Source: an uncultured Victivallaceae bacterium | Lineage (GTDB): Bacteria; Verrucomicrobiota; Lentisphaeria; Victivallales; Victivallaceae | Reading direction: 5' to 3' | Assembly (NCBI GenBank): GCA_944389925.1 | Contig: CALXOD010000051.1 | Span: 1 to 64,000 of the forward strand | DNA: 64,000 nt | Shown here: positions 8,685-19,288 of the stretch, one piece after another | How the letters are laid out: each line of letters opens with the position of its first letter | Position numbering within the stretch: position 1 is the stretch's first letter | Position numbers and translations under genes: made by a program | Notes under the pieces: generated by a model | The model's database searches: none | What the model saw: the letters and a program-made list of their open reading frames with translations, nothing else | What the model was told of the DNA's origin: nothing

Positions 8685-9962
8685 TCAAGATAATTCTGTA
8701 ATTTTCGCTCCGATCGCGGTCAGTTTCCCAACCAGATTTTCATAACCGCGGTAAATCACATCGGCGGAATTGATCGTGCTGACGCCTCCGGCACACAGGG
8801 CGGCAATCACCATGGCCATACCGGCCCGGATATCCGGACTGGAAACCGTCATACCGTGCAACCGACTCCGACCGGTGATCAGCACCCGGTGCGGGTCACA
8901 GACGATAGCGTTCGCCCCCATGCTGATCAGTCGGTCTACAAAATAAATCCGGCTTTCAAACATTTTTTCGAAAAACAACACGGATCCCCGCGCCTGGGTT
9001 GCCGCCACAATGGTGCAACTCATCATATCCGATGGAAACTGGGGCCAGGGGCCGTCCGAAAGCACCGGCGTGTATCCCCCGAAATCCGATTCCACCTGCG
9101 GATCCTGCCCGCCGGGCAGAAAAATATGATCTCCCCGCAGCTCTATCCGCACGCCGATGCGTTCGAAAACCCGGCGTATCATCCAGTAGTGGCGCGGCGT
9201 CGTTCCCCGCACCACCAGCTCTCCGCCGCAGGCCGCTCCGAGTGCCAGAAAGCTGCCGGCTTCGATGTGATCGCCAACCACGGAATAATCCGTGCCGTGC
9301 AACTCAGGCACGCCCTCAATGGTAATCGTATTGCTGCCATGTCCGGAAATCCGCCCCCCCATGGCGTTCAGCAAATCCGCCAGATCAGTCACATGCGGCT
9401 CACAGGCGGCATTATAAAGCGTCGTCGTCCCCTCTGCCGTCACCGCCGCCAGCAGAATCTGCTCGGTAGCGGTCACACTGGCCTCATCCAGAAACAGTTC
9501 CCGCCCACGAAATCCTTTTTGCAATCGGAATTGATACACCCTTCCGAAATTCAACATGGCGCCAAGTTTCTTCAGCCCGTAGAAATGGCCATCCAGGCGC
9601 CGTCTTCCGATCACATCCCCCCCCGGCGGATACAGGGTCGCCGCCCCGCCCCGCGCCAGAAGCGGAGCCGCAAACAAAATGGATGTGCGATTGCGGGCAC
9701 ACAGCTCTTCCGGCACCTGCGTCGTACGCAACTCCGGACAGCGGATATGCAGCACATGGTTGGAAAATTCCGCCTCCGCCCCCAGCGCCCGGGCAATGTC
9801 CAGCATGGAACGGACGTCAAGAATATCCGGAACATTGCGCAAGGTCATCTCTTCCCGGGTCAGCAGACAGGCGGCAATCATCGGCAATGCCGCATTCTTG
9901 TTGCCTCCGATCGTCACCTCGCCGAGTATCGGCGCACCGCCTTCGATTCTTAAACTTCTCAT
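8685..9962 (-). CDS. murA: UDP-N-acetylglucosamine 1-carboxyvinyltransferase, Asp-type active site
   Basis: 425 aa. MurA moves enolpyruvate from phosphoenolpyruvate to UDP-GlcNAc, the first committed step of peptidoglycan synthesis, in the cytoplasm. The N-terminus has the conserved GNKNAALP (Lys22, Asn23, the same numbering as E. coli). In the catalytic loop, where most MurA proteins have GGCxIGARPVDLH, this one reads GGDVIGRRRLDGH: residue 116 is Asp (codon GAT at 9617-9615), the position of E. coli Cys115. The rest of the fold, such as DGPWPQFPSDMMS, is intact, and the length is normal, so it should be active. Asp-type enzymes in mycobacteria and chlamydiae are insensitive to fosfomycin. 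The gene is divergent from the membrane-protein pair starting at 10144. Confidence 0.95.
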   Translation of the reverse strand: MRSLRIEGGAPILGEVTIGGNKNAALPMIAACLLTREEMTLRNVPDILDVRSMLDIARALGAEAEFSNHVLHIRCPELRTTQVPEELCARNRTSILFAAPLLARGGAATLYPPGGDVIGRRRLDGHFYGLKKLGAMLNFGRVYQFRLQKGFRGRELFLDEASVTATEQILLAAVTAEGTTTLYNAACEPHVTDLADLLNAMGGRISGHGSNTITIEGVPELHGTDYSVVGDHIEAGSFLALGAACGGELVVRGTTPRHYWMIRRVFERIGVRIELRGDHIFLPGGQDPQVESDFGGYTPVLSDGPWPQFPSDMMSCTIVAATQARGSVLFFEKMFESRIYFVDRLISMGANAIVCDPHRVLITGRSRLHGMTVSSPDIRAGMAMVIAALCAGGVSTINSADVIYRGYENLVGKLTAIGAKITELS

Positions 9963-10051
9963 ACCCTCCCGTTCCCGGATTCTTTCAATTTACTGCCGTA
10001 TTCCGGCTACCGGGAAATTAACCTCTTGCCGCAAAAATACAAGTCGTCCGG

Positions 10052-10080
10052 TTGCCAAATCCGGAAAAAGGCGATATTGT
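10052..10080 (+). promoter_or_regulatory. Sigma-70-like promoter for the PMT-type gene pair
   Basis: TTGCCA (10052-10057), 17-base spacer, TATTGT (10075-10080). It lies about 65 bases upstream of the ATG at 10144, in the gap between divergent murA and this gene. Assigned from spacing and sequence only. Confidence 0.5.
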
Positions 10081-10143
10081 ATTGCACTTTTTTTAATAAT
10101 GGACGAATCCCGATGCCCCGAAGAAAGGAATACACCGGGAATC

Positions 10144-11535
10144 ATGAAACAATTCTGGAAGTATTTTCCGGTCCTGCTGCCGGCGGTGCTGTATCTCGGC
10201 ACGTTCAATCAACGCGGTTTCTGGACTCCGGACGAAATGCTGGTTGCCGCCGCAGCCGCGGGATATCCCGCCATGCTCCCGGAACCGGTTGCCACTCTGA
10301 ATCGCCTGCTGGCCGGACTGTTCGGCAACGCGCCGTGGGTACTGCACCTGGTACCGATTGCCGCAACATTCCTGACCGGCGGAATGTTGATGTTCCTGGC
10401 CCGGCAGGCCATGCCGCGAATCACGAAAACAACCGGAGTAATCTATTTCAGTACGGCTCTGGTTTTCTTTACCGGTACTGCAGTGCTGCCAGTGGCGCCG
10501 GCGATTGCGGCCCTCACGCTGCTGGTCTGCGGTGCAGCAGGCGTACTGCTGCAGCAGCGCCCGCCGGCGATCCGGTTATTTTTCTTCATCGCCATGCTTA
10601 CCGGAGCCTCGCTGTTTCTGCGACTTGCGCCATACCTCCGGCCGGCGTTTTTCGGCCCATGGGATCCGGCCCCGTTCCTGGTGCTGGGACTGCTTCCCTG
10701 GCTGCTGCTGCTGCCGCTGGTGCTCACCGGACTGCGGCGTGCGCCCTGGAACAATCCTCTGCTGTGGGGGGCGGGTGCCGGGGTGGCGGGAACGTTGTTT
10801 CTGGCACTGGCAAACAGTGATTCCATACCGGCGGCCCTGCCGGGAATGACGCCATTTCTGGCTCTCCTCGCCGGATGTGGGCTGGAGACCTATTTCAGCC
10901 AGGAACCCGACGGCACCCGATTTAACCGGCTGCTGCGTACCTACAGCATCATGGCCGGTACTGCGGCACTGGGATTGCTTGTTCTGCAGGTACTGGGTAA
11001 ACTCGGCCGTCTGTCGCTGGATCACGTCCCCTATGGCAATGGCAGCGCATGGGTAATTGCCGTCATTGCCCTGATCGTCCTGATCTGCTGGTGGAACTTC
11101 GCCATGCGGGAATCCCTCCCTCGGATTAAAATAGATGCCTTCGCCATCGGCACGGCTTTCGTACTGCTCTGTTCGCAGCTGCTGGTCCCGCTGCAGATCC
11201 GTCTCATGTTGGACTGCGAAACCCCGTTGCGCCGCTATGTCGCGCCGCTGTTGCAGGATGATACGCTGCTGGTGGCCGAACGCAGCTGGGGCCCCGCCGT
11301 CTGGCTGCTGCGGGGAGAACGGGAATTCCGAGTGCTTCGCCCGGAAGGAGCGGCCGCCGTGCCGGGACTCCCGGAAATCACCGCTACGGAACTGGCCGCG
11401 GCGATTGTGCGCGACGGACGCCGGGTGGTGCTGATCCGCCGGGCGGGCCCGGTGCCGCCGGAATTGCCGTCACCGCAGCGGCGCGCGTATTTTCGTCCTG
11501 TTGACTTAAGTATCATGGAGTTTGGAAATCAATGA
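10144..11535 (+). CDS. Polytopic membrane protein, PMT/ArnT-like relative
   Basis: 463 aa with about 10-12 hydrophobic segments. The N-terminal FNQRGFWTPDEMLVA aligns by eye with the PMT-family signature TPDEFRYAEIPREM of the next gene, keeping the Asp-Glu pair but losing the following Arg-Tyr. It therefore looks like a degenerate or specialised relative of the lipid-linked sugar transferases. The C-terminal 100 residues are soluble (LLVAERSWGPAVWLLRGE...). The start at 10144 gives an N-terminus that enters the membrane at once; an in-frame ATG at 10099 would add 15 polar residues. Its stop overlaps the start of the next gene in an ATGA, so the two are translationally coupled. A function in modifying a surface glycan or lipid is inferred from the partner. 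Confidence 0.7.
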   Translation: MKQFWKYFPVLLPAVLYLGTFNQRGFWTPDEMLVAAAAAGYPAMLPEPVATLNRLLAGLFGNAPWVLHLVPIAATFLTGGMLMFLARQAMPRITKTTGVIYFSTALVFFTGTAVLPVAPAIAALTLLVCGAAGVLLQQRPPAIRLFFFIAMLTGASLFLRLAPYLRPAFFGPWDPAPFLVLGLLPWLLLLPLVLTGLRRAPWNNPLLWGAGAGVAGTLFLALANSDSIPAALPGMTPFLALLAGCGLETYFSQEPDGTRFNRLLRTYSIMAGTAALGLLVLQVLGKLGRLSLDHVPYGNGSAWVIAVIALIVLICWWNFAMRESLPRIKIDAFAIGTAFVLLCSQLLVPLQIRLMLDCETPLRRYVAPLLQDDTLLVAERSWGPAVWLLRGEREFRVLRPEGAAAVPGLPEITATELAAAIVRDGRRVVLIRRAGPVPPELPSPQRRAYFRPVDLSIMEFGNQ

Positions 11536-13238
11536 AACTTTATTGGGCACCGTTGCTGTTTTTCATATTCGCCTATCTGGCGCCGCTGGGTTTCCGCCCG
11601 ATGGTGACGCCGGATGAATTCCGTTATGCCGAAATTCCGAGGGAAATGATCGAGAGCGGCAACTGGACCTCTCCGACGCTGCTTCACATGCGGTACTTTG
11701 AAAAACCGGTTCTGGGGTACCAGCTGACCGCCGCCGCCTTCTCCATTTTCGGCGAAAACGCCTTTGCTCTGCGCCTGCCGGCGGCCCTGGCGGCAGGATT
11801 GACTGCCCTGCTGATCGCCCTGTTTCTACGCCGCTTTACCGGCGAGGACAAAATCGCCGCCATGGGGGCACTTCTCTATCTTGCCGGCGGCCTGGTTTAC
11901 GGGATCGGCACTTTCGCCGTGCTGGACAGTCAGACAACGCTCTTCATCACAGGAACCCTGATCTGCTTTCTGCCGGCCTGTCTGGAACCCCGGTTCAACC
12001 GGGTTAAAATCGTATTGCTGCTGCTGACCGGCATTTTCGCCGGACTGGCTTTTCTGACGAAGGGTTTCATCGCTTTCGCCGTCCCTGCGGTCACTGTCGT
12101 TCCTTTTCTCGTCTGGGAAAAGCGGTGGAAAGACTTTCTTCTTCTCCCCTGGTTGCCGCTGATCGCAGCCGGAGTGGTCATTCTGCCGTGGGCGCTGGCC
12201 ATTCATCACGAACAGCCGGACTTCTGGAGATACTTCATTGAAGTGGAACACATTCAGCGTTTCCTTCACAAAGACGCCCCCGGCCAGCACCCGGAGCCCT
12301 GGTGGTTTCTTCTGCCTCCCCTGCTCTTCGGGGGGCTGCCCGCCGCCCTGCTGGCGCCCTGTGCCATCAAAGGATTGTGGAGCGATCGGCTCCAACTGCT
12401 TCGGTTGCCGTATATCCGCTATACACTCTGTTATTTGATATTCCCCTTCCTCTTCTTTTCTGCTTCCAGCGGCAAACTGGCCACCTATATTCTTCCCTGT
12501 TTTACACCGCTGGCAATTCTCGGCGCGCTCGGACTCGCCCGTTACTTCCGACTCGGCGGTACCTACCAACTGTTTCGTTATCCGCTGACGGTGCTGGGAC
12601 TGCTGCTGATGCTCGCCGGAGTACTGGCGGCAGCGGGACGCCTGGCACTGCCCCGAATCGCACCGCAATGGCAGGAATCGTTATGGATGCCGCATACTCC
12701 GATTCTGGTGGCCGCCATCTTGGTCGTCCTGGCCTGGGGAATTACCCTTTGGTATTTCCGCAAGAAGACCTGGAAACGGCTGCTGGCCGTCTTTTTTGCC
12801 GGTATGGTTCCGCTGATTTTTGTCGGCAACCTCATTATCCGTCCATCTGCGATGGCGGATAAAAGTCCTGCCGCGGCATTGCTGGAACTGCGTTCCCACA
12901 TTCCGGACGACGCTCTTCTCATCTGCCACCGCAGCATGGTGCATGCAGCAGCCTGGACGTTGAAACGGCCGGATCTGCTGCTGGCGGTTTCCATGGGGGA
13001 ATTGGACTATGGGCTGTCTTATCCAGAGGCGGCGGATCGTTTTCTGGAACTTCCAGAATACCAGGCTTTGCTGCTGGCATCGGAACGACCGGCGGTAGTT
13101 TATCTGGCACGAGAAGGCGCGGCTGCCTATCTTCCCGAAAACGTACCCGCTCCGGAAAAATTTCATGCCGGCGGTGTCGATCTTTATTATTTTGCCCCAC
13201 GCGGAAAACAGTCCCAGTCGGCACAAGGAGTCCATTGA
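11532..13238 (+). CDS. ArnT/PMT-family glycosyltransferase (GT39/GT83-like)
   Basis: 568 aa integral membrane protein. The first periplasmic loop carries TPDEFRYAEIPREM followed by GNWTSPTLLHMRYFEKP, the hallmark of ArnT-type transferases that move a sugar from an undecaprenyl-phosphate donor to lipid A or another acceptor outside the membrane. About 12 hydrophobic segments precede a soluble C-terminal domain (about residues 430-568). The length matches ArnT (about 550 aa). The sugar and the acceptor are unknown, since no aminoarabinose genes lie in the window. The ATG overlaps the previous stop by four bases, and the downstream methyltransferase ATG overlaps this stop, so the three genes form a tightly coupled operon. 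Confidence 0.88.
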   Translation: MKLYWAPLLFFIFAYLAPLGFRPMVTPDEFRYAEIPREMIESGNWTSPTLLHMRYFEKPVLGYQLTAAAFSIFGENAFALRLPAALAAGLTALLIALFLRRFTGEDKIAAMGALLYLAGGLVYGIGTFAVLDSQTTLFITGTLICFLPACLEPRFNRVKIVLLLLTGIFAGLAFLTKGFIAFAVPAVTVVPFLVWEKRWKDFLLLPWLPLIAAGVVILPWALAIHHEQPDFWRYFIEVEHIQRFLHKDAPGQHPEPWWFLLPPLLFGGLPAALLAPCAIKGLWSDRLQLLRLPYIRYTLCYLIFPFLFFSASSGKLATYILPCFTPLAILGALGLARYFRLGGTYQLFRYPLTVLGLLLMLAGVLAAAGRLALPRIAPQWQESLWMPHTPILVAAILVVLAWGITLWYFRKKTWKRLLAVFFAGMVPLIFVGNLIIRPSAMADKSPAAALLELRSHIPDDALLICHRSMVHAAAWTLKRPDLLLAVSMGELDYGLSYPEAADRFLELPEYQALLLASERPAVVYLAREGAAAYLPENVPAPEKFHAGGVDLYYFAPRGKQSQSAQGVH

Positions 13239-13825
13239 TGAGCACATCTTCTCTTTTCCGACGTTTTCTCCAGAATCCGACGCAAATCGGGGCCCTTTGC
13301 CCTTCCTCTCCCGCCCTCTGTCGCACCATCACCAGCGACATTGGTCTGGAAAACGCAACGACCGTCGTTGAACTCGGTCCGGGAACCGGCGTCATCACCC
13401 GGGAAATTCTTCGCCGGCTTTCCCCGGAAACCACCTTCCTCGCCATAGAATTGGACAAGGCGCTCTGCATGGATCTGCGTCGCAATTTCCCCGAGCTGCG
13501 CCTCTGCAACGACAGTGCTGCGCGCCTGGAAGCGATTCTACAGGAAGAACAGCTGGAGCGGATTGACGTCATCGTTTCCGGATTGCCATGGGCGATTTTC
13601 CCGGAAACACTCCAGCAGGAAATTCTGGAAAACGTCCTCGCCTCCCTGCGGCCAGGCGGTTGCTTCACCACCTTCGCCTATCTGCAAGGTTTGATGCTTC
13701 CCGCCGGGCGCCGTTTCCGGAAACGGCTCTGCGAAATCTTCGACAAAGTGGAAACCACGCCGGTGGTCTGGCGCAATCTGCCGCCCGCTTTCATCTATCG
13801 CTGTCACACTGCCGGGACAGATTGA
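13238..13825 (+). CDS. SAM-dependent methyltransferase, phospholipid N-methyltransferase/KsgA-like
   Basis: 195 aa. Class I methyltransferase motifs are present: VELGPGTGVITREIL (motif I, about residues 45-59), FLAIELDKALC (motif II) and VSGLPWAIFP (motif IV). Short proteins of this type, with an N-terminal NPTQIGALCPSS segment, belong to the group of phospholipid N-methyltransferases and rRNA-dimethylase-like enzymes; the NPTQIG/PSSPxL start favours the phospholipid group. Coupling to two PMT-type membrane proteins supports an envelope lipid as substrate, but this is inference. AAGGAG lies seven bases before the ATG, which overlaps the preceding stop (TGATG). The gene's 3' end contains the first arm of the inverted repeats that precede dnaK. 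Confidence 0.75.
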   Translation: MSTSSLFRRFLQNPTQIGALCPSSPALCRTITSDIGLENATTVVELGPGTGVITREILRRLSPETTFLAIELDKALCMDLRRNFPELRLCNDSAARLEAILQEEQLERIDVIVSGLPWAIFPETLQQEILENVLASLRPGGCFTTFAYLQGLMLPAGRRFRKRLCEIFDKVETTPVVWRNLPPAFIYRCHTAGTD

Positions 13826-13868
13826 CACACCCGGGGTGTGCCAGAGTGTGACACAGCATGGGCACACC
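13802..13868. promoter_or_regulatory. Cluster of inverted repeats upstream of dnaK, possible activator sites
   Basis: Three overlapping perfect inverted repeats occur within 67 bp: TGTCACACT (13802-13810) / AGTGTGACA (13845-13853); CACACCC (13826-13832) / GGGTGTG (13834-13840); and GGTGTGCC (13835-13842) / GGCACACC (13861-13868). They share a GTGTG/CACAC core and lie 60-125 bases upstream of the -24 element of the putative sigma-54 promoter, the usual place for enhancer-binding-protein sites. No T-run follows, so a terminator is less likely. Confidence 0.5.
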
Positions 13869-13924
13869 TTGAAAAAACGAAAAAAATCAAAACATTTTCC
13901 GATCAAAAAGGCAGTAAAAAGCTT

Positions 13925-13942
13925 TTGGCATGAATATTGCTT
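13925..13942 (+). promoter_or_regulatory. Sigma-54-like -24/-12 promoter of dnaK
   Basis: TTGGCATGAATATTGCTT has GG (13927-13928) and GC (13939-13940) exactly ten bases apart, within TTGGCAT...TTGCTT, one base from the consensus TGGCACG-N4-TTGC. The predicted transcription start is near 13952, leaving a leader with GGAGG before the dnaK ATG at 13990. No CIRCE element (TTAGCACTC-N9-GAGTGCTAA) is present. Inferred from sequence only. Confidence 0.55.
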
Positions 13943-13989
13943 TTCCTGAGGGCAAGAAAAAAAACATTACGAACAGGAGGACATTGATT

Positions 13990-15897
13990 ATGGCTAAAAT
14001 TCTCGGTATTGACCTCGGGACCACCAACAGCTGCATGGCGGTCATGGAACATGGGGAAGCGAAGGTAATTCCGAATGCGGAAGGCAATCGCACGACTCCC
14101 TCTATCGTGGCTTTCACCAAAAGCGGCGAACGGCTGGTCGGTCAGACCGCTAAACGTCAGGCGGTCACCAATCCAAAAAATACAATCTTTTCGGTCAAAC
14201 GTCTGATGGGACGTAAATTCTCCGAAGTCGGGCGTGAACGTGAACTCGTTCCGTACGAAATCGTGGAAGCCCCCAACGGCGATGCACACATCAAGGCCGG
14301 CGGCAAGACTTTTTCTCCGCCGGAAATCTCTGCAATGATTCTGCAGAAACTTAAAACCGATGCCGAAGCCTATCTCGGTGAACCGGTCACCCAGGCGGTG
14401 ATCACCGTGCCGGCCTACTTCAATGACAGCCAGCGTCAGGCCACCAAGGATGCCGGTAAAATCGCCGGTCTGGAAGTGCTGCGTATCATCAACGAACCGA
14501 CTGCGGCAGCACTGGCTTACGGTCTTGATAAAAAATCTGACGAAACCGTCGCGGTGTACGACCTCGGCGGCGGGACGTTTGATATTTCTGTGCTGGAAAT
14601 CGGCGACGGTGTCTTCGAAGTTAAGGCGACGAACGGCGATACCCACCTCGGCGGCGACGACTTCGACCAGGCAGTCATCAATTATCTGGCCGATGAATTT
14701 CAGAAGGAAAACGGCGTGGATCTGCGCAAAGACAGCCAGGCTCTGCAGCGGCTGAAAGAAGCTGCCGAAAAAGCCAAATGCGAGCTGTCTTCGAGCATGA
14801 GTACCGATATCAATCTGCCGTTCATTACCATGAACCAGGACGGTCCGGTCCACCTCAATATGACCTTGACTCGCGCCCAGCTCGAAAAATTGTGCGACGG
14901 TCTGCTCGAACATACCAAGGTGCCGTGCGAAAACTGTATGCGTGACGCCGGTGTCACCACTTCCTCTATCAAGGAAGTGATCATGGTCGGCGGGATGACC
15001 CGGATGCCCAAAGTGCAGGATACGGCGAAGAATATCTTCCACAAAGAACCGCACAAGGGCGTGAACCCGGACGAAGTCGTTGCTTCTGGCGCGGCCATTC
15101 AAGGGGGTGTGCTCGGCGGTCAGGTCGAAGACGTACTGCTGCTGGACGTGACGCCGTTGTCGCTCGGGATCGAAACTCTTGGCGGCGTGGCCACCAAGCT
15201 GATCGAACGCAATACCACCATCCCGGCGCGTAAGAGCGAAATTTTCAGTACCGCCAGCGACAATCAGCCGTCTGTGGAAATCCACGTGCTCCAGGGCGAA
15301 CGCGAAATGGCCCGCGACAACAAGTCGATCGGCCGGTTCAAACTGGACGGCATCGCACCGGCCCCGCGCGGAGTCCCGCAGATTGAAGTGACGTTTGACA
15401 TTGACGCCAACGGCATTCTGCATGTGACCGCCAAAGACCTCGGTACCGGCAAGGAACAGAAGATCACCATCACCGCTTCGAGCGGATTATCCGACAGCGA
15501 AATCGAAAAGATGGTCAACGAAGCCAAGGCGCATGAAGCTGACGACAAGGCTGCCAAGGAAAAAATCGAAACGCGCAACCGTGCCGATTCGTTGATCTAT
15601 CAGACCGAAAAGCAGCTCAAGGAACATGGCGACAAACTGCCTGCCGATGTCAAAGCTCCGGTAGAAGCCGGCATTGCCAAGCTCAAAAAACAGTTGGAAT
15701 CCGACGATACCGCTGCCATGCAGGCCACGATGCAGGAAATCGAACAGCATCTGATGAAATTCGGGGAATCGATTTATCAGCAGGCGCAGCAGGCCCAACA
15801 GCAGCAGCCGGGTGCGGATGCCGGTTCTGCCGGCAGCAACGCCAAGCCGAAGAACGATGACGGATTCGTGGATGCGGAAGTCGTCGACGACAAATAA
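13990..15897 (+). CDS. dnaK: Hsp70 chaperone DnaK
   Basis: 635 aa. ATP-driven chaperone that binds exposed hydrophobic segments of proteins in the cytoplasm. The nucleotide-binding domain begins with [15 protein letters not shown] and contains [28 protein letters not shown] and [12 protein letters not shown]. The substrate-binding domain follows the [17 protein letters not shown] linker, and the protein ends in the acidic DAEVVDDK tail. The start at 13990 is fixed by GGAGG nine bases upstream and by family alignment; an in-frame ATG at 13930 lies inside the -24/-12 promoter element and cannot be the start. groES and groEL follow on the same strand; grpE and dnaJ are not in the window. Confidence 0.98.
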   Translation: MAKILGIDLGTTNSCMAVMEHGEAKVIPNAEGNRTTPSIVAFTKSGERLVGQTAKRQAVTNPKNTIFSVKRLMGRKFSEVGRERELVPYEIVEAPNGDAHIKAGGKTFSPPEISAMILQKLKTDAEAYLGEPVTQAVITVPAYFNDSQRQATKDAGKIAGLEVLRIINEPTAAALAYGLDKKSDETVAVYDLGGGTFDISVLEIGDGVFEVKATNGDTHLGGDDFDQAVINYLADEFQKENGVDLRKDSQALQRLKEAAEKAKCELSSSMSTDINLPFITMNQDGPVHLNMTLTRAQLEKLCDGLLEHTKVPCENCMRDAGVTTSSIKEVIMVGGMTRMPKVQDTAKNIFHKEPHKGVNPDEVVASGAAIQGGVLGGQVEDVLLLDVTPLSLGIETLGGVATKLIERNTTIPARKSEIFSTASDNQPSVEIHVLQGEREMARDNKSIGRFKLDGIAPAPRGVPQIEVTFDIDANGILHVTAKDLGTGKEQKITITASSGLSDSEIEKMVNEAKAHEADDKAAKEKIETRNRADSLIYQTEKQLKEHGDKLPADVKAPVEAGIAKLKKQLESDDTAAMQATMQEIEQHLMKFGESIYQQAQQAQQQQPGADAGSAGSNAKPKNDDGFVDAEVVDDK

Positions 15898-15922
15898 ACA
15901 AGAAACAAAAAACAAGTTCCGT

Positions 15923-15950
15923 CCGGCGGAATGTCAGAAAATTCCGCCGG
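15923..15950 (+). other. Hairpin between dnaK and groES
   Basis: Perfect 10-bp stem CCGGCGGAAT (15923-15932) / ATTCCGCCGG (15941-15950) with an 8-base loop. The following sequence lacks a continuous T-run, so it may be a weak terminator, an RNA-processing site or a stabiliser that sets different dnaK and groESL levels. Confidence 0.5.
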
Positions 15951-16011
15951 CGGAATGATTCATGATTTTTCGGATTCGACCCGAACAAAAACGAAAAAAA
16001 GGAGAACGAAC

Positions 16012-16308
16012 ATGTCTCAAACGACCATCAAGCCCCTGGGCGACCGCGTCCTGCTCGAAATCCGCGAAAGCGCGGAACAGATGAAGGGGGGCATCCTCAT
16101 TCCCGATACTGCCAAGGAAAAGCCGCAGGAATACACGGTGATCGCGCTGGGCACCGGCAAACTGGATGACAAAGGCGCCAAGATCCCCTTCGACGTCAAG
16201 GTCGGCGATATCGTACTGACCAGCCGTTACGGCGGCAGCGAAGTCAAGGTTGGCGACAAGGAATACAAGATCGTCGGCCAGGATGACATTCTGGCGATCG
16301 TCGGCTGA
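16012..16308 (+). CDS. groES: Co-chaperonin GroES
   Basis: 98 aa, the standard length. It forms the seven-membered lid of the GroEL folding chamber. It begins MSQTTIKPLGDRVLLEI and includes the mobile-loop region GGILIPDTAKEKPQEY that contacts GroEL and the C-terminal EYKIVGQDDILAIVG. The start at 16012 is preceded by AAAGGAGAACGAAC; an upstream in-frame ATG at 15931 lies within the intergenic hairpin and adds nothing GroES-like. groEL follows after 49 bases. Confidence 0.97.
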   Translation: MSQTTIKPLGDRVLLEIRESAEQMKGGILIPDTAKEKPQEYTVIALGTGKLDDKGAKIPFDVKVGDIVLTSRYGGSEVKVGDKEYKIVGQDDILAIVG

Positions 16309-16351
16309 AGCCCCGATCCGGTTGAAAAATTCTAACTGCAAGGAGTTTTAA

Positions 16352-17992
<1,641 letters not shown>

Positions 17993-18025
17993 GTCATCCG
18001 TCGTCCGGCTCCTGCCGAACAGACG

Positions 18026-18062
18026 ACACGCCGAACCGGATTTCCGGTTCGGCGTGTTTTTT
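18026..18062 (+). terminator. Rho-independent terminator after groEL
   Basis: Perfect 14-bp stem ACACGCCGAACCGG (18026-18039) / CCGGTTCGGCGTGT (18044-18057) with a 4-base loop, running into eight T (about 18055-18062). It ends the chaperone operon. Confidence 0.92.
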
Positions 18063-18187
18063 GGTATTGAACGGACGGCGGCGAACGGGAAATGCGAAAG
18101 CCGGGCGCCCTTTCCGCTTCCCCTTCCCCGTGAGAAAAGAGATTTTTCCATCAGGCCGGAACGCACTGCGATCCCGTGAAACCCAAA

Positions 18188-18215
18188 GACCGGCACGGGA
18201 AACCCCGCACCGGTC
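18188..18215 (-). terminator. Candidate terminator after the pseudopilin gene
   Basis: Stem GACCGG (18188-18193) / CCGGTC (18210-18215) encloses a second CGGG/CCCG stem. On the minus strand it is followed by CTTTGGGTTT, a weak U-rich stretch. It lies just downstream of the pseudopilin stop at 18236. Confidence 0.4.
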
Positions 18216-18235
18216 CATGAAAGATTACGCCGGAT

Positions 18236-19012
18236 TTATTTCTTGACCGCGAAATAATACGTGCTGTCGGCGGCGGCAGGATAAGAAATGCGTTTTTTCC
18301 CGGTATAAAGTTCGACGTTCCTCATGGCGGCGGCATGTCCGTCCGCCCAGGCGATCGGCATGACGGTGCGATTGTCGTGGCGACCGTCGATCCAGCTCTG
18401 ATTGGTGGAATACACCAGCGTGGCCTGGTTGCTGGTGGACATGGTATCCGAGCTTTCGCCGATCACGAAAGTCTCCGAAGGACGGTTGATATTGCCGGAT
18501 TTGGTTGCATACAACGTGGAAGACGACTTATACCCCAGGTGCGGGAACACCGCCCCCTTGCCGTTCCCAAAATTATAACCATAACCGCCACCACTCTGAG
18601 CCGCGGAACCGGTATTGGGATCCAGATAAGCGGCAACCCCGGAAACCTGCATCGACTCCGGCAGCCAGTTCGGGCAGCGAAATACCCCGGAAGAAAACAT
18701 CTTCCGGAAATTCTGACTGGTCACAGCCGGTACGTTTTTCGAAGTATACGGCATGATCTGCCCCTTCCAGCTGGCGAATCCCAGATTCGGCACATTGGGA
18801 ATCGTCACGTTGGAAATCGGCATGAAGTCATCACTGTCTCCGGCATACATGAGCGTCGCCGTGGCCAGCTGTTTCATGTTGGACAGACAGTTGCTTTTCT
18901 TGGCCGTTTCGCGGGCCCGGCTGAGCGCGGGAAGCAGCATTCCGGCGAGGATGGCGATGATCGCAATCACCACCAGCAGTTCAATCAGCGTGAATTTTTG
19001 AATTTTTTTCAT
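18236..19012 (-). CDS. Prepilin-type pseudopilin with H-X-DG-type C-terminal motif
   Basis: 258 aa. It begins [20 protein letters not shown], a type IV prepilin leader cut before Phe and followed by a hydrophobic helix with Glu at position 5. The Cys-containing [11 protein letters not shown] and the C-terminal [17 protein letters not shown] place it in the large family of secreted pseudopilins (prepilin N-terminal domain plus H-X9-DG-like domain; the spacing here is X11) that is greatly expanded in Lentisphaerota and Planctomycetes. The role is unknown. The start at 19012 has GGGAGA upstream and places the leader correctly; a longer frame to 19078 would bury it. It is a single-gene unit with its own promoter at 19106-19134. 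No prepilin peptidase or secretin lies nearby. Confidence 0.9.
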   Translation of the reverse strand: MKKIQKFTLIELLVVIAIIAILAGMLLPALSRARETAKKSNCLSNMKQLATATLMYAGDSDDFMPISNVTIPNVPNLGFASWKGQIMPYTSKNVPAVTSQNFRKMFSSGVFRCPNWLPESMQVSGVAAYLDPNTGSAAQSGGGYGYNFGNGKGAVFPHLGYKSSSTLYATKSGNINRPSETFVIGESSDTMSTSNQATLVYSTNQSWIDGRHDNRTVMPIAWADGHAAAMRNVELYTGKKRISYPAAADSTYYFAVKK

Positions 19013-19105
19013 ATCTTCTCCCTCTTCTGTTCGCGTGCCGTCCGATAACGAAGAGCGGCGGCACGCAGCGTTTTTCAACTGGTGAAGGCGTATCTGTCTG
19101 CTCTT

Positions 19106-19134
19106 ATTATATCAAAAAAATCAGCCGGCGACAA
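19106..19134 (-). promoter_or_regulatory. Sigma-70-like promoter for the pseudopilin gene
   Basis: On the minus strand TTGTCG (19134-19129), 17-base spacer, TATAAT (19111-19106). The predicted leader is about 87 nt long before the ATG at 19012. Confidence 0.6.
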
Positions 19135-19288
19135 TACCGGAGGGACAAGTTGGACGAAAAAACTGATTAATCTGATTGTTCCGGTTCGTTCATTGATCCG
19201 GAGAACGGCAGATTCCCACATCCCTGCTTTGCATTTCCAGGCGACGGCGTGTATATTTCTTCCGGGAACCATCAGGAAGGGAAGCTGT

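Noticed and set aside
13826-13920. CIRCE/HrcA operator before dnaK
   Set aside because: No TTAGCACTC-N9-GAGTGCTAA-like element exists; the inverted repeats have a different core.
13930-13992. Upstream in-frame ATG for DnaK at 13930
   Set aside because: It lies inside the -24/-12 element, and the added residues do not match any DnaK.
13903-15423. 506-codon minus-strand frame opposite dnaK
   Set aside because: Shadow of dnaK codon bias; long antisense frames opposite dnaK are a common annotation error.
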